Shown here in pieces: positions 36,453 to 44,931 of a DNA stretch of 64,000 bases. Below the pieces are notes generated by a model, which was not told the origin of the DNA, ran no database searches, and saw only the letters and a program-made list of their open reading frames with translations. The first letter of the stretch is position 1, and every line of letters starts with the position of its first letter. This stretch comes from Bacteroidales bacterium. Lineage in GTDB: Bacteria; Bacteroidota; Bacteroidia; Bacteroidales; UBA12077. The stretch lies in assembly GCA_013138975.1 (NCBI GenBank), contig WTBR01000079.1, forward strand, positions 1 to 64,000, read 5' to 3'. Both the position numbers and the translations under genes were made by a program.

Positions 36453-36481
36453 AAAAGAGACACCCAATGGATGCCTCTTTC
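36453..36481. terminator. Probable terminator of buk
   Basis: AAAGAGACACCC, loop, GGATGCCTCTTT with two mismatches. It lies 20 bases behind the buk stop, on the side facing the convergent SDR gene. Confidence 0.55.
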
Positions 36482-36500
36482 TTATATTATAAAAAATGGT

Positions 36501-37577
36501 TTATTTATAGATACTAGGTTCTACTTCACCTTGCAAAACCATATATCCGTTCATTGCCAGTGCTTCCATTTCATCTTCTCCAGGATACACAATTACGGGA
36601 GCAATAAAGCTAATCATCTCTTTTATATAATCAATAAGAATTTTATCATATGCCATTCCGCCGGTAAAAAGAATAGCATCAACTTTACCTTTTAAAACTA
36701 CATTTAAAGACCCAACCTCTTTAGCTATTTGATATGCAATAGCGTCGTGAATCTTTTTGCTTTCTTTATCTCCAGCTTTAATTCTCATTTCAACCTCGTA
36801 GGCATCATTTGTACCAAGATAAGAAACAAAACCACCTCCACCTACAATCATTTTTTTCACCTCTTCGTGAGTATATTTACCGCTAAAGCATAATTTAGCA
36901 ACTTGCCCACAAGGCAATGTTCCTGCTCTTTCAGGAGAAAATGGTCCTTCACCATCAAGGGCATTGTTCACATCAATAACCCGACCTTTTCTGTGAGCAC
37001 CTACGGAAATTCCACCACCTAGGTGAGCAACAATTAAATTAAGTTCATTGTAAGGTTTATCAACAGACTTAGCATACTTTCTAGCAATTGCTTTTTGATT
37101 TAAGGCATGGAATATTGAATGACGTACAAATTCAGGGTGACCTGCATATCGAGCAACATCTTCCATTTCATCAACTACAACAGGATCGGCAATAAATGCA
37201 CGAGCTCCTTTTAATGTTTGAGCTATATCATGAGCAATAAGTCCACCTAAGTTACTTGCATGTTCTCCTAACTTACTTTCATGCAAATCTGTAATCATAG
37301 CTTCGTTTACTTCATAAACTCCTGATTCAATAGGTTTAACTAATCCCCCACGTCCAACTATTGCTGTTATTAAATCAATTCTAATTTCAGCATCTTTTAA
37401 CTCTTTTAGAATTATTTCTTTTCTAAAACTAAATTGATCAACAACTCCCTTAAATGGCTGTAAATCTTCTGCTGAATGTTTTATATTTTTTAAAAAAATT
37501 GATTTTGATCCTTGATAAACAGCTATTTTTGTTGAAGTTGAGCCAGGATTAATGGCTAAAATTCTTTGTTCTTCCAT
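36501..37577 (-). CDS. buk: Butyrate kinase
   Basis: Converts butyryl phosphate and ADP to butyrate and ATP, or the reverse. 358 residues, full length. Acetokinase/Hsp70-type ATPase fold: ILAINPGSTSTKIAVY (6-21), VGRGGLVKPIESGVYEVN (butyrate-kinase-specific), AHLGGGISVGAHRKGRVIDV and AILFTGGMAYDKIL. Last gene of a four-gene minus-strand cluster, 28 bases behind ptb. Isobutyrate or other branched acids are possible substrates. Confidence 0.93.
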   Translation of the reverse strand: MEEQRILAINPGSTSTKIAVYQGSKSIFLKNIKHSAEDLQPFKGVVDQFSFRKEIILKELKDAEIRIDLITAIVGRGGLVKPIESGVYEVNEAMITDLHESKLGEHASNLGGLIAHDIAQTLKGARAFIADPVVVDEMEDVARYAGHPEFVRHSIFHALNQKAIARKYAKSVDKPYNELNLIVAHLGGGISVGAHRKGRVIDVNNALDGEGPFSPERAGTLPCGQVAKLCFSGKYTHEEVKKMIVGGGGFVSYLGTNDAYEVEMRIKAGDKESKKIHDAIAYQIAKEVGSLNVVLKGKVDAILFTGGMAYDKILIDYIKEMISFIAPVIVYPGEDEMEALAMNGYMVLQGEVEPSIYK

Positions 37578-37605
37578 ATTATACTTCTTAAGTATTAAAT
37601 ATTAA

Positions 37606-38505
37606 TTACGACATTGCAGCTGCTAATGCAATCGACATCATTTTGCTTTTATCGGTATCGGCTCTTGACGTTAAAACTATTGGCACTTTAGCACCCACAA
37701 TAACTGATGCTGAAGTACTTCCGCCCATAAACATTAAAGCTTTATACAGCATATTACCGCTATTTAAATCTGGAACCATTAAAATATCTGCATCACCTGC
37801 TACTTCACTTACAATTCCTTTATGTTCAGAAGCTTCTTTAGACACAGCATTATCAATTGCAAAAGGACCATCTATTATACATCCTTTAATCTGACCTCTA
37901 TTATTCATAACAGTCAATATTGCTGCATGAGTTGTAGACTCAATTTTAGGATTTACAACCTCTAGGGGACCAACAACCGCTACTTTAGGGTTTTCAATTC
38001 CTAAACGATGAAATACTTCAACTGAATTTTTAATAATACTTACCTTTTCATTAATATCAGGTACAATATTCATTGCTGCATCGGTTATACCAATAAGTTT
38101 ATGATAATAAGGAGATTCAACAAATGCAAAATGACTTAAAGTCGAACCTTTTCTTAAGCCATGATCTTTATCTAAAACAGCTTTTAATAAAGGAGCTGTG
38201 CTAACTAAGCCTTTCATTAATATATCGGCTTTACCCTCCTTGATCAAAGCAACAGCCTTTATTGATGATATTGCGGGATTTAATTCCTCATGAATTTCAA
38301 TATTTGAAAGATCAAAATCAATTTCTTTACTGATTTTTTCAATTTCGGATTTATTTCCTACCAATACCGGAATAATTATTCCCTCAAGGTAAGCTTTTTT
38401 AACAGCTTCAAGTACAGGTTTATCTCCAGCTGCTGCAACTGCCAGGCGTCTAGTTTTTTTACCTTTAGCAATGCTAATAATATCATTTAATGATTTATAT
38501 ATCAT
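37606..38505 (-). CDS. ptb: Phosphate butyryltransferase
   Basis: Exchanges CoA of butyryl-CoA for phosphate to feed butyrate kinase. 299 residues of the PTA_PTB family: RLAVAAAGDKPVLEAVKKA near 20-38, KADILMKGLVSTAPLLKAVLD, DAAMNIVPDINEK, and the C-terminal ILMVPDLNSGNMLYKALMFMGGSTSASVI. The length and these blocks fit Ptb rather than Pta, and its place between ackA and buk supports the pair ptb-buk. Cytoplasmic. Confidence 0.9.
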   Translation of the reverse strand: MIYKSLNDIISIAKGKKTRRLAVAAAGDKPVLEAVKKAYLEGIIIPVLVGNKSEIEKISKEIDFDLSNIEIHEELNPAISSIKAVALIKEGKADILMKGLVSTAPLLKAVLDKDHGLRKGSTLSHFAFVESPYYHKLIGITDAAMNIVPDINEKVSIIKNSVEVFHRLGIENPKVAVVGPLEVVNPKIESTTHAAILTVMNNRGQIKGCIIDGPFAIDNAVSKEASEHKGIVSEVAGDADILMVPDLNSGNMLYKALMFMGGSTSASVIVGAKVPIVLTSRADTDKSKMMSIALAAAMS

Positions 38506-38538
38506 TTTACTATTTTGAGTTTAGTAAAGCTTTTTTAA

Positions 38539-39753
38539 TTATTTCAATTCGCTAACAATCTTCTGAGTATCTTGTGCAATTACAAGTTCTTCGTCAGTTG
38601 AAACCATAACAACTTTAGTTCTTGATCCGGTTTTAGTAAGCTCCAAATCAACACTACGTTTTTTATTATTTAATTCAACATCAAAATCAATACCTAAATA
38701 CTCCATATCTTTACAAATATCACGTCTTGTATCCCAACCATTCTCGCCGATTCCTCCTGTAAAGAGAACCATATCTACTCCACCCATTGCAGCAGAATAT
38801 GAACCTATATATTTTTTCACACGATACGAAAACATATCTAATGCAAGTTGAGCTCTTTCATTTCCTTCTTTAGCAGCATTCTCAAGGTCTCTCATATCTG
38901 ATGATATTCCAGAAATACCTAACAAACCACTACGTTTATTAATCATGTTATTTGTATCCTGAATAGTCAAATCTTCTTTTTCAGCAATAAAAAGTAGCGC
39001 ACCTAAATCCAGATCTCCTGCTCTTGTACCCATAATTAATCCTTCAACAGGAGTAAATCCCATAGATGTATCAACAGATTTTCCGTTTTTAATAGCAGCA
39101 ATCGAAGCTCCGTTGCCAAGATGACAAGATATAATCTTTTTTTCTTCCCAATTCCAGCCTACTAAATTACATGCTTTTTTTGCAACGAATTTATGACTTG
39201 TTCCATGAAAACCATATCGTCTTATTTTATATTTTTCATAATATTCATAAGGCAATCCATAAAGAAATGATTTTAGTTCCATTGATTGGTGAAACGAAGT
39301 ATCAAAAACTACAACCTGAGGTACTTCCGGTAATAATTTTTCCATTGCTAAAATCCCTTTTAAATTCGCAGGATTATGTAATGGTGCTAATTCAATACAT
39401 TCTTCTATTCTATCTTTTACTTCCTCTGTAACTAAGGCACTTTCCTTAAAATACTGACCTCCATGAGCTACTCTATGTCCAACAGCAACAATATCTTCAG
39501 CATTCTTTATAACTCCATGTTCTGAAGATAATAATGCATCAAGAATTAAATCAATACCCCTTGTATGATCAGGAATATCAGTGGTAAAACTATATTTTCT
39601 ACCATCTTCAGTTTTGTGTTTTAGTTCTCCATTCGTAATACCAACTCTTTCAACAATCCCTTTTGCTAGTAAGTCTGCATTTTCAGCACCAGACATACTT
39701 AGTAATTGATACTTTATTGATGAACTTCCACAATTTAATACTAAAATTTTCAT
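38539..39753 (-). CDS. ackA: Acetate kinase
   Basis: Makes acetate and ATP from acetyl phosphate. 404 residues. ILVLNCGSSSIKYQLL at the start, VGHRVAHGGQYF, VVFDTSFHQSM, RRYGFHGTSHKFVAKKA, SCHLGNGASIAAIKNGKSVDTSMGFTPVEGLIMGTRAGDLD and LFTGGIGENG are all present, so the active site is intact. Second gene of the pta-ackA-ptb-buk cluster; 29 bases behind pta. Confidence 0.96.
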   Translation of the reverse strand: MKILVLNCGSSSIKYQLLSMSGAENADLLAKGIVERVGITNGELKHKTEDGRKYSFTTDIPDHTRGIDLILDALLSSEHGVIKNAEDIVAVGHRVAHGGQYFKESALVTEEVKDRIEECIELAPLHNPANLKGILAMEKLLPEVPQVVVFDTSFHQSMELKSFLYGLPYEYYEKYKIRRYGFHGTSHKFVAKKACNLVGWNWEEKKIISCHLGNGASIAAIKNGKSVDTSMGFTPVEGLIMGTRAGDLDLGALLFIAEKEDLTIQDTNNMINKRSGLLGISGISSDMRDLENAAKEGNERAQLALDMFSYRVKKYIGSYSAAMGGVDMVLFTGGIGENGWDTRRDICKDMEYLGIDFDVELNNKKRSVDLELTKTGSRTKVVMVSTDEELVIAQDTQKIVSELK

Positions 39754-39782
39754 ATTTTGTTTCGCCTTATATATTGTTTAAA

Positions 39783-40784
39783 CTAAATTCCTGCTGCTTG
39801 ATTTGCTGTAATTGCCACTAAATTAACGATATCGCTAACAGAACATCCTCTCGATAAATCATTAATTGGTGCTGCCATACCTTGTAGTATTGGACCTACA
39901 GCTTCTGCTCCTGCTAATCGTTGAACAAGTTTATATGTTATGTTTCCTGTTTCTAATGTAGGAAATACTAGTACATTTGCTCTACCTGCTATTTCGCTTC
40001 CCGGTGCTTTCTTTTGTCCTATTGCTTCAATAATTGCTGCATCAGCCTGTAACTCACCATCAATTTTTAATGATGGATCCATTTCCTTAGCCAATTTTGT
40101 TGCACTAACTACTTTATCAACCATTTCGTGTTTTGCACTTCCTTTAGTTGAAAAACTTAACATAGCTATTCGTGGTTCGAATCCAGCTATAGCTCGTGTA
40201 GTTGCCCCTGTTGCTACTGCTATTTCTGCTAACTCTTTATCTGTAGGATTTGGGTGAACAGCACAATCAGCAAATACAATTATTCCATTCTCACCAATAT
40301 TTTTATCTTTAAATATCATTAAGAATGCTCCGGAAACTACACTAATTCCCGGTTTTGTTTTTACATATTGGAAAGCAGGGCGTAATACATCACCTGTCGA
40401 ATTTTCAGCACCGGCAACCTCACCATCAGCATCTCCATTCTTAATCATAACTGTAGCTAAATACAATGGATCTTCAACTAATTTTGCTGCATCTTCACGA
40501 GTAAGTCCTTTTTTCTTACGGATATCAACCATTAAATCAATGTACTCTTCTTTTTTATCATGATTTTTCGGGTCAATAATTATTGCTTTTTCAATATTAC
40601 TGAGATTTAATTCAATAGCTTTTTCCTTAATTTCTTTAGGATCACCTGTTAGAATTATTTGTGCAATTCCGTCTTTTATCAATTCATCAGCTGCTCTTAA
40701 AGTTCTTTCTTCGGTTGATTCAGGAAGAACAATCTTTTTATTATACTTTCTTGCAGCTTCCTTAATTTTAATTAATAAATCCAT
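39783..40784 (-). CDS. pta: Phosphate acetyltransferase
   Basis: Converts acetyl-CoA and phosphate to acetyl phosphate. 333 residues, the short single-domain type. KKIVLPESTEERTLRAADEL near residue 18, GDADGEVAGAENSTGDVLRPA, PNPTDKELAEIAV, and ANVLVFPTLETGNITYKLVQRLAGAEAVGPILQG mark the family. First gene of the cluster, so the promoter should lie just above 40784. Together with ackA it forms the main substrate-level ATP route from acetyl-CoA. Confidence 0.95.
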   Translation of the reverse strand: MDLLIKIKEAARKYNKKIVLPESTEERTLRAADELIKDGIAQIILTGDPKEIKEKAIELNLSNIEKAIIIDPKNHDKKEEYIDLMVDIRKKKGLTREDAAKLVEDPLYLATVMIKNGDADGEVAGAENSTGDVLRPAFQYVKTKPGISVVSGAFLMIFKDKNIGENGIIVFADCAVHPNPTDKELAEIAVATGATTRAIAGFEPRIAMLSFSTKGSAKHEMVDKVVSATKLAKEMDPSLKIDGELQADAAIIEAIGQKKAPGSEIAGRANVLVFPTLETGNITYKLVQRLAGAEAVGPILQGMAAPINDLSRGCSVSDIVNLVAITANQAAGI

Positions 40785-41126
40785 TATGTATCAGTTATTT
40801 ATATTGTTTTTAAAATTATCACAAAGTTATACAAAAATCAAGGTTTAGCCTTATAATACACATGAATAATGTCATATGAAAATGTGTTTCACAACAAGTT
40901 TTAGAATAAGTATTTAATAGTATTAGATTAACGTTAATGAATATATAATTGTTTATTAAAAATAAGGTTTAAACTAATAATAGAATTATGTAACATTACA
41001 TATAATTATATTCAAATAAGCATTTTTGTCAATCTACAATTTTTTAAATTAAATTACAAAAAAACAAATTATTCTATAATTTATAATTCTCTGAATTTAA
41101 GGCATTTTACTTATATCTTAAGGACA

Positions 41127-41216
41127 TTAGAAAGAAATATTATTCCAGATTTTCCAAGAATACTTTGCTTGTATTATAAGTATTTCAAATCCATTTTTTA
41201 TAATAGCTCCTTGCTC
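41127..41216 (-). pseudogene. 3'-end fragment of a second shikimate dehydrogenase gene
   Basis: Minus strand reads EQGAIIKNGFEILIIQAK followed by YSWKIWNNISF and a stop. The intact aroE at 48835-49596 ends EQGAVTKNGFEMLIKQAE, YSWKIWNNISFKK. The DNA also aligns along about 85 bases at roughly 85 percent by eye. Immediately upstream the likeness ends at a stop codon. About 29 codons survive, so this is a relic of a duplicated or transferred aroE. Confidence 0.82.
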
Positions 41217-41344
41217 CTATAATTTTATTGGCGAATTTTTGGTTTTTTAAGAGTAAAAATTGGACAAAATGGATTATCAACAAACCAAAAAGAAAAACAT
41301 ATACGCACTGTTAATCGAGACCTCGCTTGCAAGCTAATAAAAAA

Positions 41345-41374
41345 AAATCCGAGTTAATTATTTAACTCGGATTT
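41345..41374 (-). terminator. Terminator of the Ig-repeat T9SS gene
   Basis: AAATCCGAGTTAA, loop of 4, TTAACTCGGATTT, with T-runs on both sides, 20 bases behind the stop at 41394. Confidence 0.85.
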
Positions 41375-41393
41375 TTAATAAACCAATTTTCAT

Positions 41394-44300
41394 TTATTTA
41401 ATTACTATTTTCTTAGTAATTTGATTTGTATCGGTTTGCATAATTAAAATATACATACCCTTTTTATATGAACTTAAATCAAGATCAACTAATTCTCTTT
41501 TAACATTCTGATTATGTATAAGTCTTCCTGAAAGATCCGTAATGACAATAGATTTAACATCCAATTCATAATTTATTAAATCAATTTTCATATTTCCTGT
41601 TGTTGGATTTGGATAAACTAATATCTCATTATCTGTCGGAAGATTTTCTATGCCACTTGTAATGTCAGCTACTACAACCATATCTATAGCTGCTTCATTT
41701 ACATTTCCTGCATCATCTTGGGCAACATTGGCTGATAGAGCAATAGTTACATTACCTGAAGCTGTAGGAGCAATTGTCGCTGTATATGTTAATCCTGCAT
41801 CAGCTGTAGCTAAAGTACTTGTTTTTACTGATCCATTGGTAACAACAATCTCATTTTCCAGCAAACCTGTTGTTTCTTCGCTAAAAGTTATCGTGATATC
41901 AAATTCTCCACTTACGGGTTCTGTAACTAATGTTGTAAGAACAACAGTAGGTGCATCAAGATCTGCTTCTACAACTAAATTTGTTGCTGCTTCATTATCA
42001 TTTCCTGCTGCATCTTGAGCTATATTTTCCGGCAATGCAATAGTTATATCGCCTGAAGCTGTAGGAGCAATTGTCGCTGAATATGTTAAACCTGCATCAG
42101 CAGTAATTAGACTACCTGTTTTTACTGATCCATTAGTAACAGCAATCTCATTTTCCAGCAAACCTGTTGTTTCTTCGCTAAAAGTTATCGTGATATCAAA
42201 TTCTCCACTTACGGGTTCAGTTACAGCAGTAACTACAGTAACTGTTGGTGCAACAATATCAGGCTCAAATTCTATCACTAAATTGGTAGCTGCCTCATTT
42301 TCATTTCCTGCTGCATCTTGAGCTATATTTGCTGGTAAAGCAATAGTTACATTTCCTGTTGCTACCGGTATAATTGTCGCTGTATATGTTAATCCTGCAT
42401 TAGCAGTAACTAAACTACTTGCTTTTACAGATCCATTTGTAACGACAATCTCATTCTCCAACAAACCTGTTGTTTTTTCACTAAAAGTTATCGTGATATC
42501 AAATTCTCCACCTACCGGTTCAGTTACAGCAGTAACTACAGTAACAGTTGGTGCAACAATATCAGGCTCAAATTCTATCACTAAATTGGTAGCTGCCTCA
42601 TTTTCATTTCCTGCTGCATCTTGAGCTATATTTGCCGGTAAAGCAATAGTTACATTTCCTGTTGCTACTGGTATAATTGTCGTTGTATATGTTAATCCTG
42701 CATTAGCAGTAACTAAACTATTTGCTTTTACAGATCCATTTGTAACGACAATCTCATTTTCCAGTAATCCAGTTGTTTTTTCATTAAAAGTTATTGTAAT
42801 ATCAAATTCTCCACCTACCGGTTCAGTGGCTATTGTAGTAAGTGCAACAGTTGGTGCATCAAGATCGGCCTTTACTACTAAATTTGTAGCTGCTTCATTA
42901 TCATTTCCTGCAGCATCTTGTATTACGCCTTCTGCAATTGCAATTGTTATATTACCTGATGCTGTTGGTGTAATTGTTGCTGTGTAGACTGATGGGCCAG
43001 CTGGTTTTGCTGTAGAAAAGGCTTTTAAAGTTCCGTTAGAAACCGTAATATCTGTCTCATTTAGTGCAGATACTACTTCGTTAAAAGTAATGCTAATATC
43101 GAAATCTCCATTTACCGGTTCAGTAGCTAAAGTAGTAAGTGCAACAGTTGGTGCATCAAGATCAGCCTCTACTACTAAATTAGTTGCTGCTTCATTATTA
43201 TTTGTAGCTGCATCTTGTGCTACATTTGCCGGTAAAGCAATTGTTACGTCGCCTGAAGCTGTAGGAACAATAGTAGCTGTGTATGTTATTCCTGCATCAG
43301 TTGTAACTAAACTACTTGCTTTTACAGATCCGTTTGTAACATTAATTTCATTCTCAAGCAATCCTGTTGTTTCTTCGCTAAAAGTTATTGTTATGTCGAA
43401 TTCTCCATTTACAGGTTCAGTAGCTAAAGTAGTAAGTGCAACAGTTGGTGCATCAATGTCAGCTTCTACTACTAAATTAGTTGCTGCTTCATTATTATTT
43501 GCTGCTGCATCTTGGGCTACATTTGCAGGTAAAGCAATGGTTACGTCACCTGAAGCTGTAGGTGCAATAGTAGCTGTATATGTTAATCCTAAATCAGCTG
43601 TAACTAAACTACTTGCTTTTACAGATCCGTTTGTAACATTAATTTCATTCTCCAGCAATCCTGATGTTTCTTCGCTAAAGGTTATTGTAATATCAAATTC
43701 TCCACCTACCGGTTCAGTAACTAATGTAGTAAGTGCAACAGTTGGTGCATTAAGATCAGCCTCTACTATTAAATTAGTTGCTGCTTCATTATTATTTGCT
43801 GCTGCATCTTGAGCAACATTTGCTGGTAAAGTAATAGTTACGTCGCCTGAAGCTGTAGGAGCAATAGTAGCTGTGTATGTTAATCCTGCATCAGCAGTAA
43901 CTAAAGTACCTGTTTTTACCGTTCCATTGGTAACAACAATCTCATTCTCCAGCAAACCTGCTGTCTCTTCACTGAAAGTTATCGTGATATCGAATTCTCC
44001 ATTTACAGGTTCAGTAACTAATGTAGTAAGTGCAACAGTTGGTGCATCAAGATCAGCCTCTACTACTAAATTAGTTGCTGCTTCATTATCATTTGTTGCT
44101 GCATCTTGAGCAACATTTGCAGGTACAGCAATAGTTACGTCGCCTGAAGCTACTGGTGTAATAGTTGCTGTGTAAGTAATTCCAGCATCAACTGTAACTA
44201 AACTACCTGTTTTTACCGATCCATTTGTAACGACAATTTCATTCTCTAGCAATCCTGTTGTTTCTTCACTAAATGTTATTGTTATATCGAATTCTCCATT

Positions 44301-44912
44301 TACCGGTTCAGTAGCTACAGTAGTAAGTGCAACCGTTGGTGCAGTAATATCAGATATATCTCCTGCTTTAATTTCTACATCTTTAGTCTTCTCGTAAGCC
44401 CATTCTTTAACAACTAAGGAAGTACTGTTTGCGTTCAAGTTTATTAAAATCCATCCATAATGATATTCGCCTGAATTTATTTCAAATTTAACACCAATGT
44501 ATTTATCTCCTACATTTAGGAAATTACCCCTGTTTGTTCCGAAGCTATTATAATATCCCAAGTTATACCAAATGTTATTTGTAGTCCATTTTTGCGCTGA
44601 GTTTATATTGTAGTTGGTTGATAGAGCATAAACAAAATTACTACCACCTATCCAAGAGTTATTAGCAAGATTTTGAATGCCAGCATACTCTAGAGACATA
44701 AATCCTTGGAGTCCAAAAGTAAAATCATTTGTTCCATCTCCATCAAGGTCTATCGGATTTGTACCATGAGTATTAAAAGTCAAATTTTGTAGTCCGGAGT
44801 ATGCTATTTGAGCATCGGCATTGGAGCTAATAGCTATTACTGCTCCAGCTGCAGCAGAATATTTTACTAATCTGTTTTTAAGTGAATCTTTGAGTAATTT
44901 TTCTTTTTTCAT
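41394..44912 (-). CDS. Secreted T9SS protein with nine tandem Ig-like repeats
   Basis: 1172 residues from the ATG at 44912; an upstream start at 44990 would put 26 extra residues ahead of the natural MKKEKLLKDSLK start. A long export signal ends ...ISSNADAQ. An N-terminal domain of about 150 residues (QNLTFNTHGTNPIDLDGDG...YHYGWILINL) resembles choice-of-anchor or concanavalin-like modules. Nine Ig-like repeats of about 97 residues follow, each starting APTVALTT.. and containing TEPVNGEFDITITFSEETTGLLENEI and AQDAAxNxNEAATNLVVE. A T9SS type A sorting domain ends the protein (VYPNPTTGNMKIDL ... KKGMYILIMQ). It starts 20 bases after the phosphodiesterase-sulfotransferase gene. A surface adhesin or stalk is likely. 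Confidence 0.87.
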   Translation of the reverse strand: MKKEKLLKDSLKNRLVKYSAAAGAVIAISSNADAQIAYSGLQNLTFNTHGTNPIDLDGDGTNDFTFGLQGFMSLEYAGIQNLANNSWIGGSNFVYALSTNYNINSAQKWTTNNIWYNLGYYNSFGTNRGNFLNVGDKYIGVKFEINSGEYHYGWILINLNANSTSLVVKEWAYEKTKDVEIKAGDISDITAPTVALTTVATEPVNGEFDITITFSEETTGLLENEIVVTNGSVKTGSLVTVDAGITYTATITPVASGDVTIAVPANVAQDAATNDNEAATNLVVEADLDAPTVALTTLVTEPVNGEFDITITFSEETAGLLENEIVVTNGTVKTGTLVTADAGLTYTATIAPTASGDVTITLPANVAQDAAANNNEAATNLIVEADLNAPTVALTTLVTEPVGGEFDITITFSEETSGLLENEINVTNGSVKASSLVTADLGLTYTATIAPTASGDVTIALPANVAQDAAANNNEAATNLVVEADIDAPTVALTTLATEPVNGEFDITITFSEETTGLLENEINVTNGSVKASSLVTTDAGITYTATIVPTASGDVTIALPANVAQDAATNNNEAATNLVVEADLDAPTVALTTLATEPVNGDFDISITFNEVVSALNETDITVSNGTLKAFSTAKPAGPSVYTATITPTASGNITIAIAEGVIQDAAGNDNEAATNLVVKADLDAPTVALTTIATEPVGGEFDITITFNEKTTGLLENEIVVTNGSVKANSLVTANAGLTYTTTIIPVATGNVTIALPANIAQDAAGNENEAATNLVIEFEPDIVAPTVTVVTAVTEPVGGEFDITITFSEKTTGLLENEIVVTNGSVKASSLVTANAGLTYTATIIPVATGNVTIALPANIAQDAAGNENEAATNLVIEFEPDIVAPTVTVVTAVTEPVSGEFDITITFSEETTGLLENEIAVTNGSVKTGSLITADAGLTYSATIAPTASGDITIALPENIAQDAAGNDNEAATNLVVEADLDAPTVVLTTLVTEPVSGEFDITITFSEETTGLLENEIVVTNGSVKTSTLATADAGLTYTATIAPTASGNVTIALSANVAQDDAGNVNEAAIDMVVVADITSGIENLPTDNEILVYPNPTTGNMKIDLINYELDVKSIVITDLSGRLIHNQNVKRELVDLDLSSYKKGMYILIMQTDTNQITKKIVIK
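41660..44350 (-). repeat. Nine ~291 bp in-frame tandem repeats
   Basis: Direct repeats within the Ig-like T9SS gene. The two units covering about 42240-42840 are almost identical at DNA level, pointing to recent duplication or gene conversion; unit five (about 42850-43140) is the most diverged. Changes in unit number keep the frame. Confidence 0.88.
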
Positions 44913-44931
44913 AAATATTTTCAAATTAAAA

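Larger units (their letters stand above)
40785..41393. other. Intergenic region with an aroE fragment and a terminator
   Basis: About 610 bp without an intact gene. It contains the leftover of an aroE 3' end at 41127-41216, two small palindromes near 41320-41335 (CGAGACCTCG, GCTTGCAAGC) and the terminator of the next gene at 41345-41374. The rest is AT-rich with no ORF. Confidence 0.6.

Noticed and set aside
43090..43812. A 240-codon plus-strand frame opposite the Ig-like repeats
   Set aside because: It is the mirror of the repetitive T9SS gene, recurs at each repeat unit (also 41650 and 43873), and reads as Ser/Val/Ala-rich low-complexity sequence with no family likeness.
41660..44350. Regular direct repeats that could suggest a CRISPR array
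   Set aside because: The units are ~291 bp, contiguous and in frame with an Ig-domain protein; no short repeat/unique spacer pattern and no cas genes.
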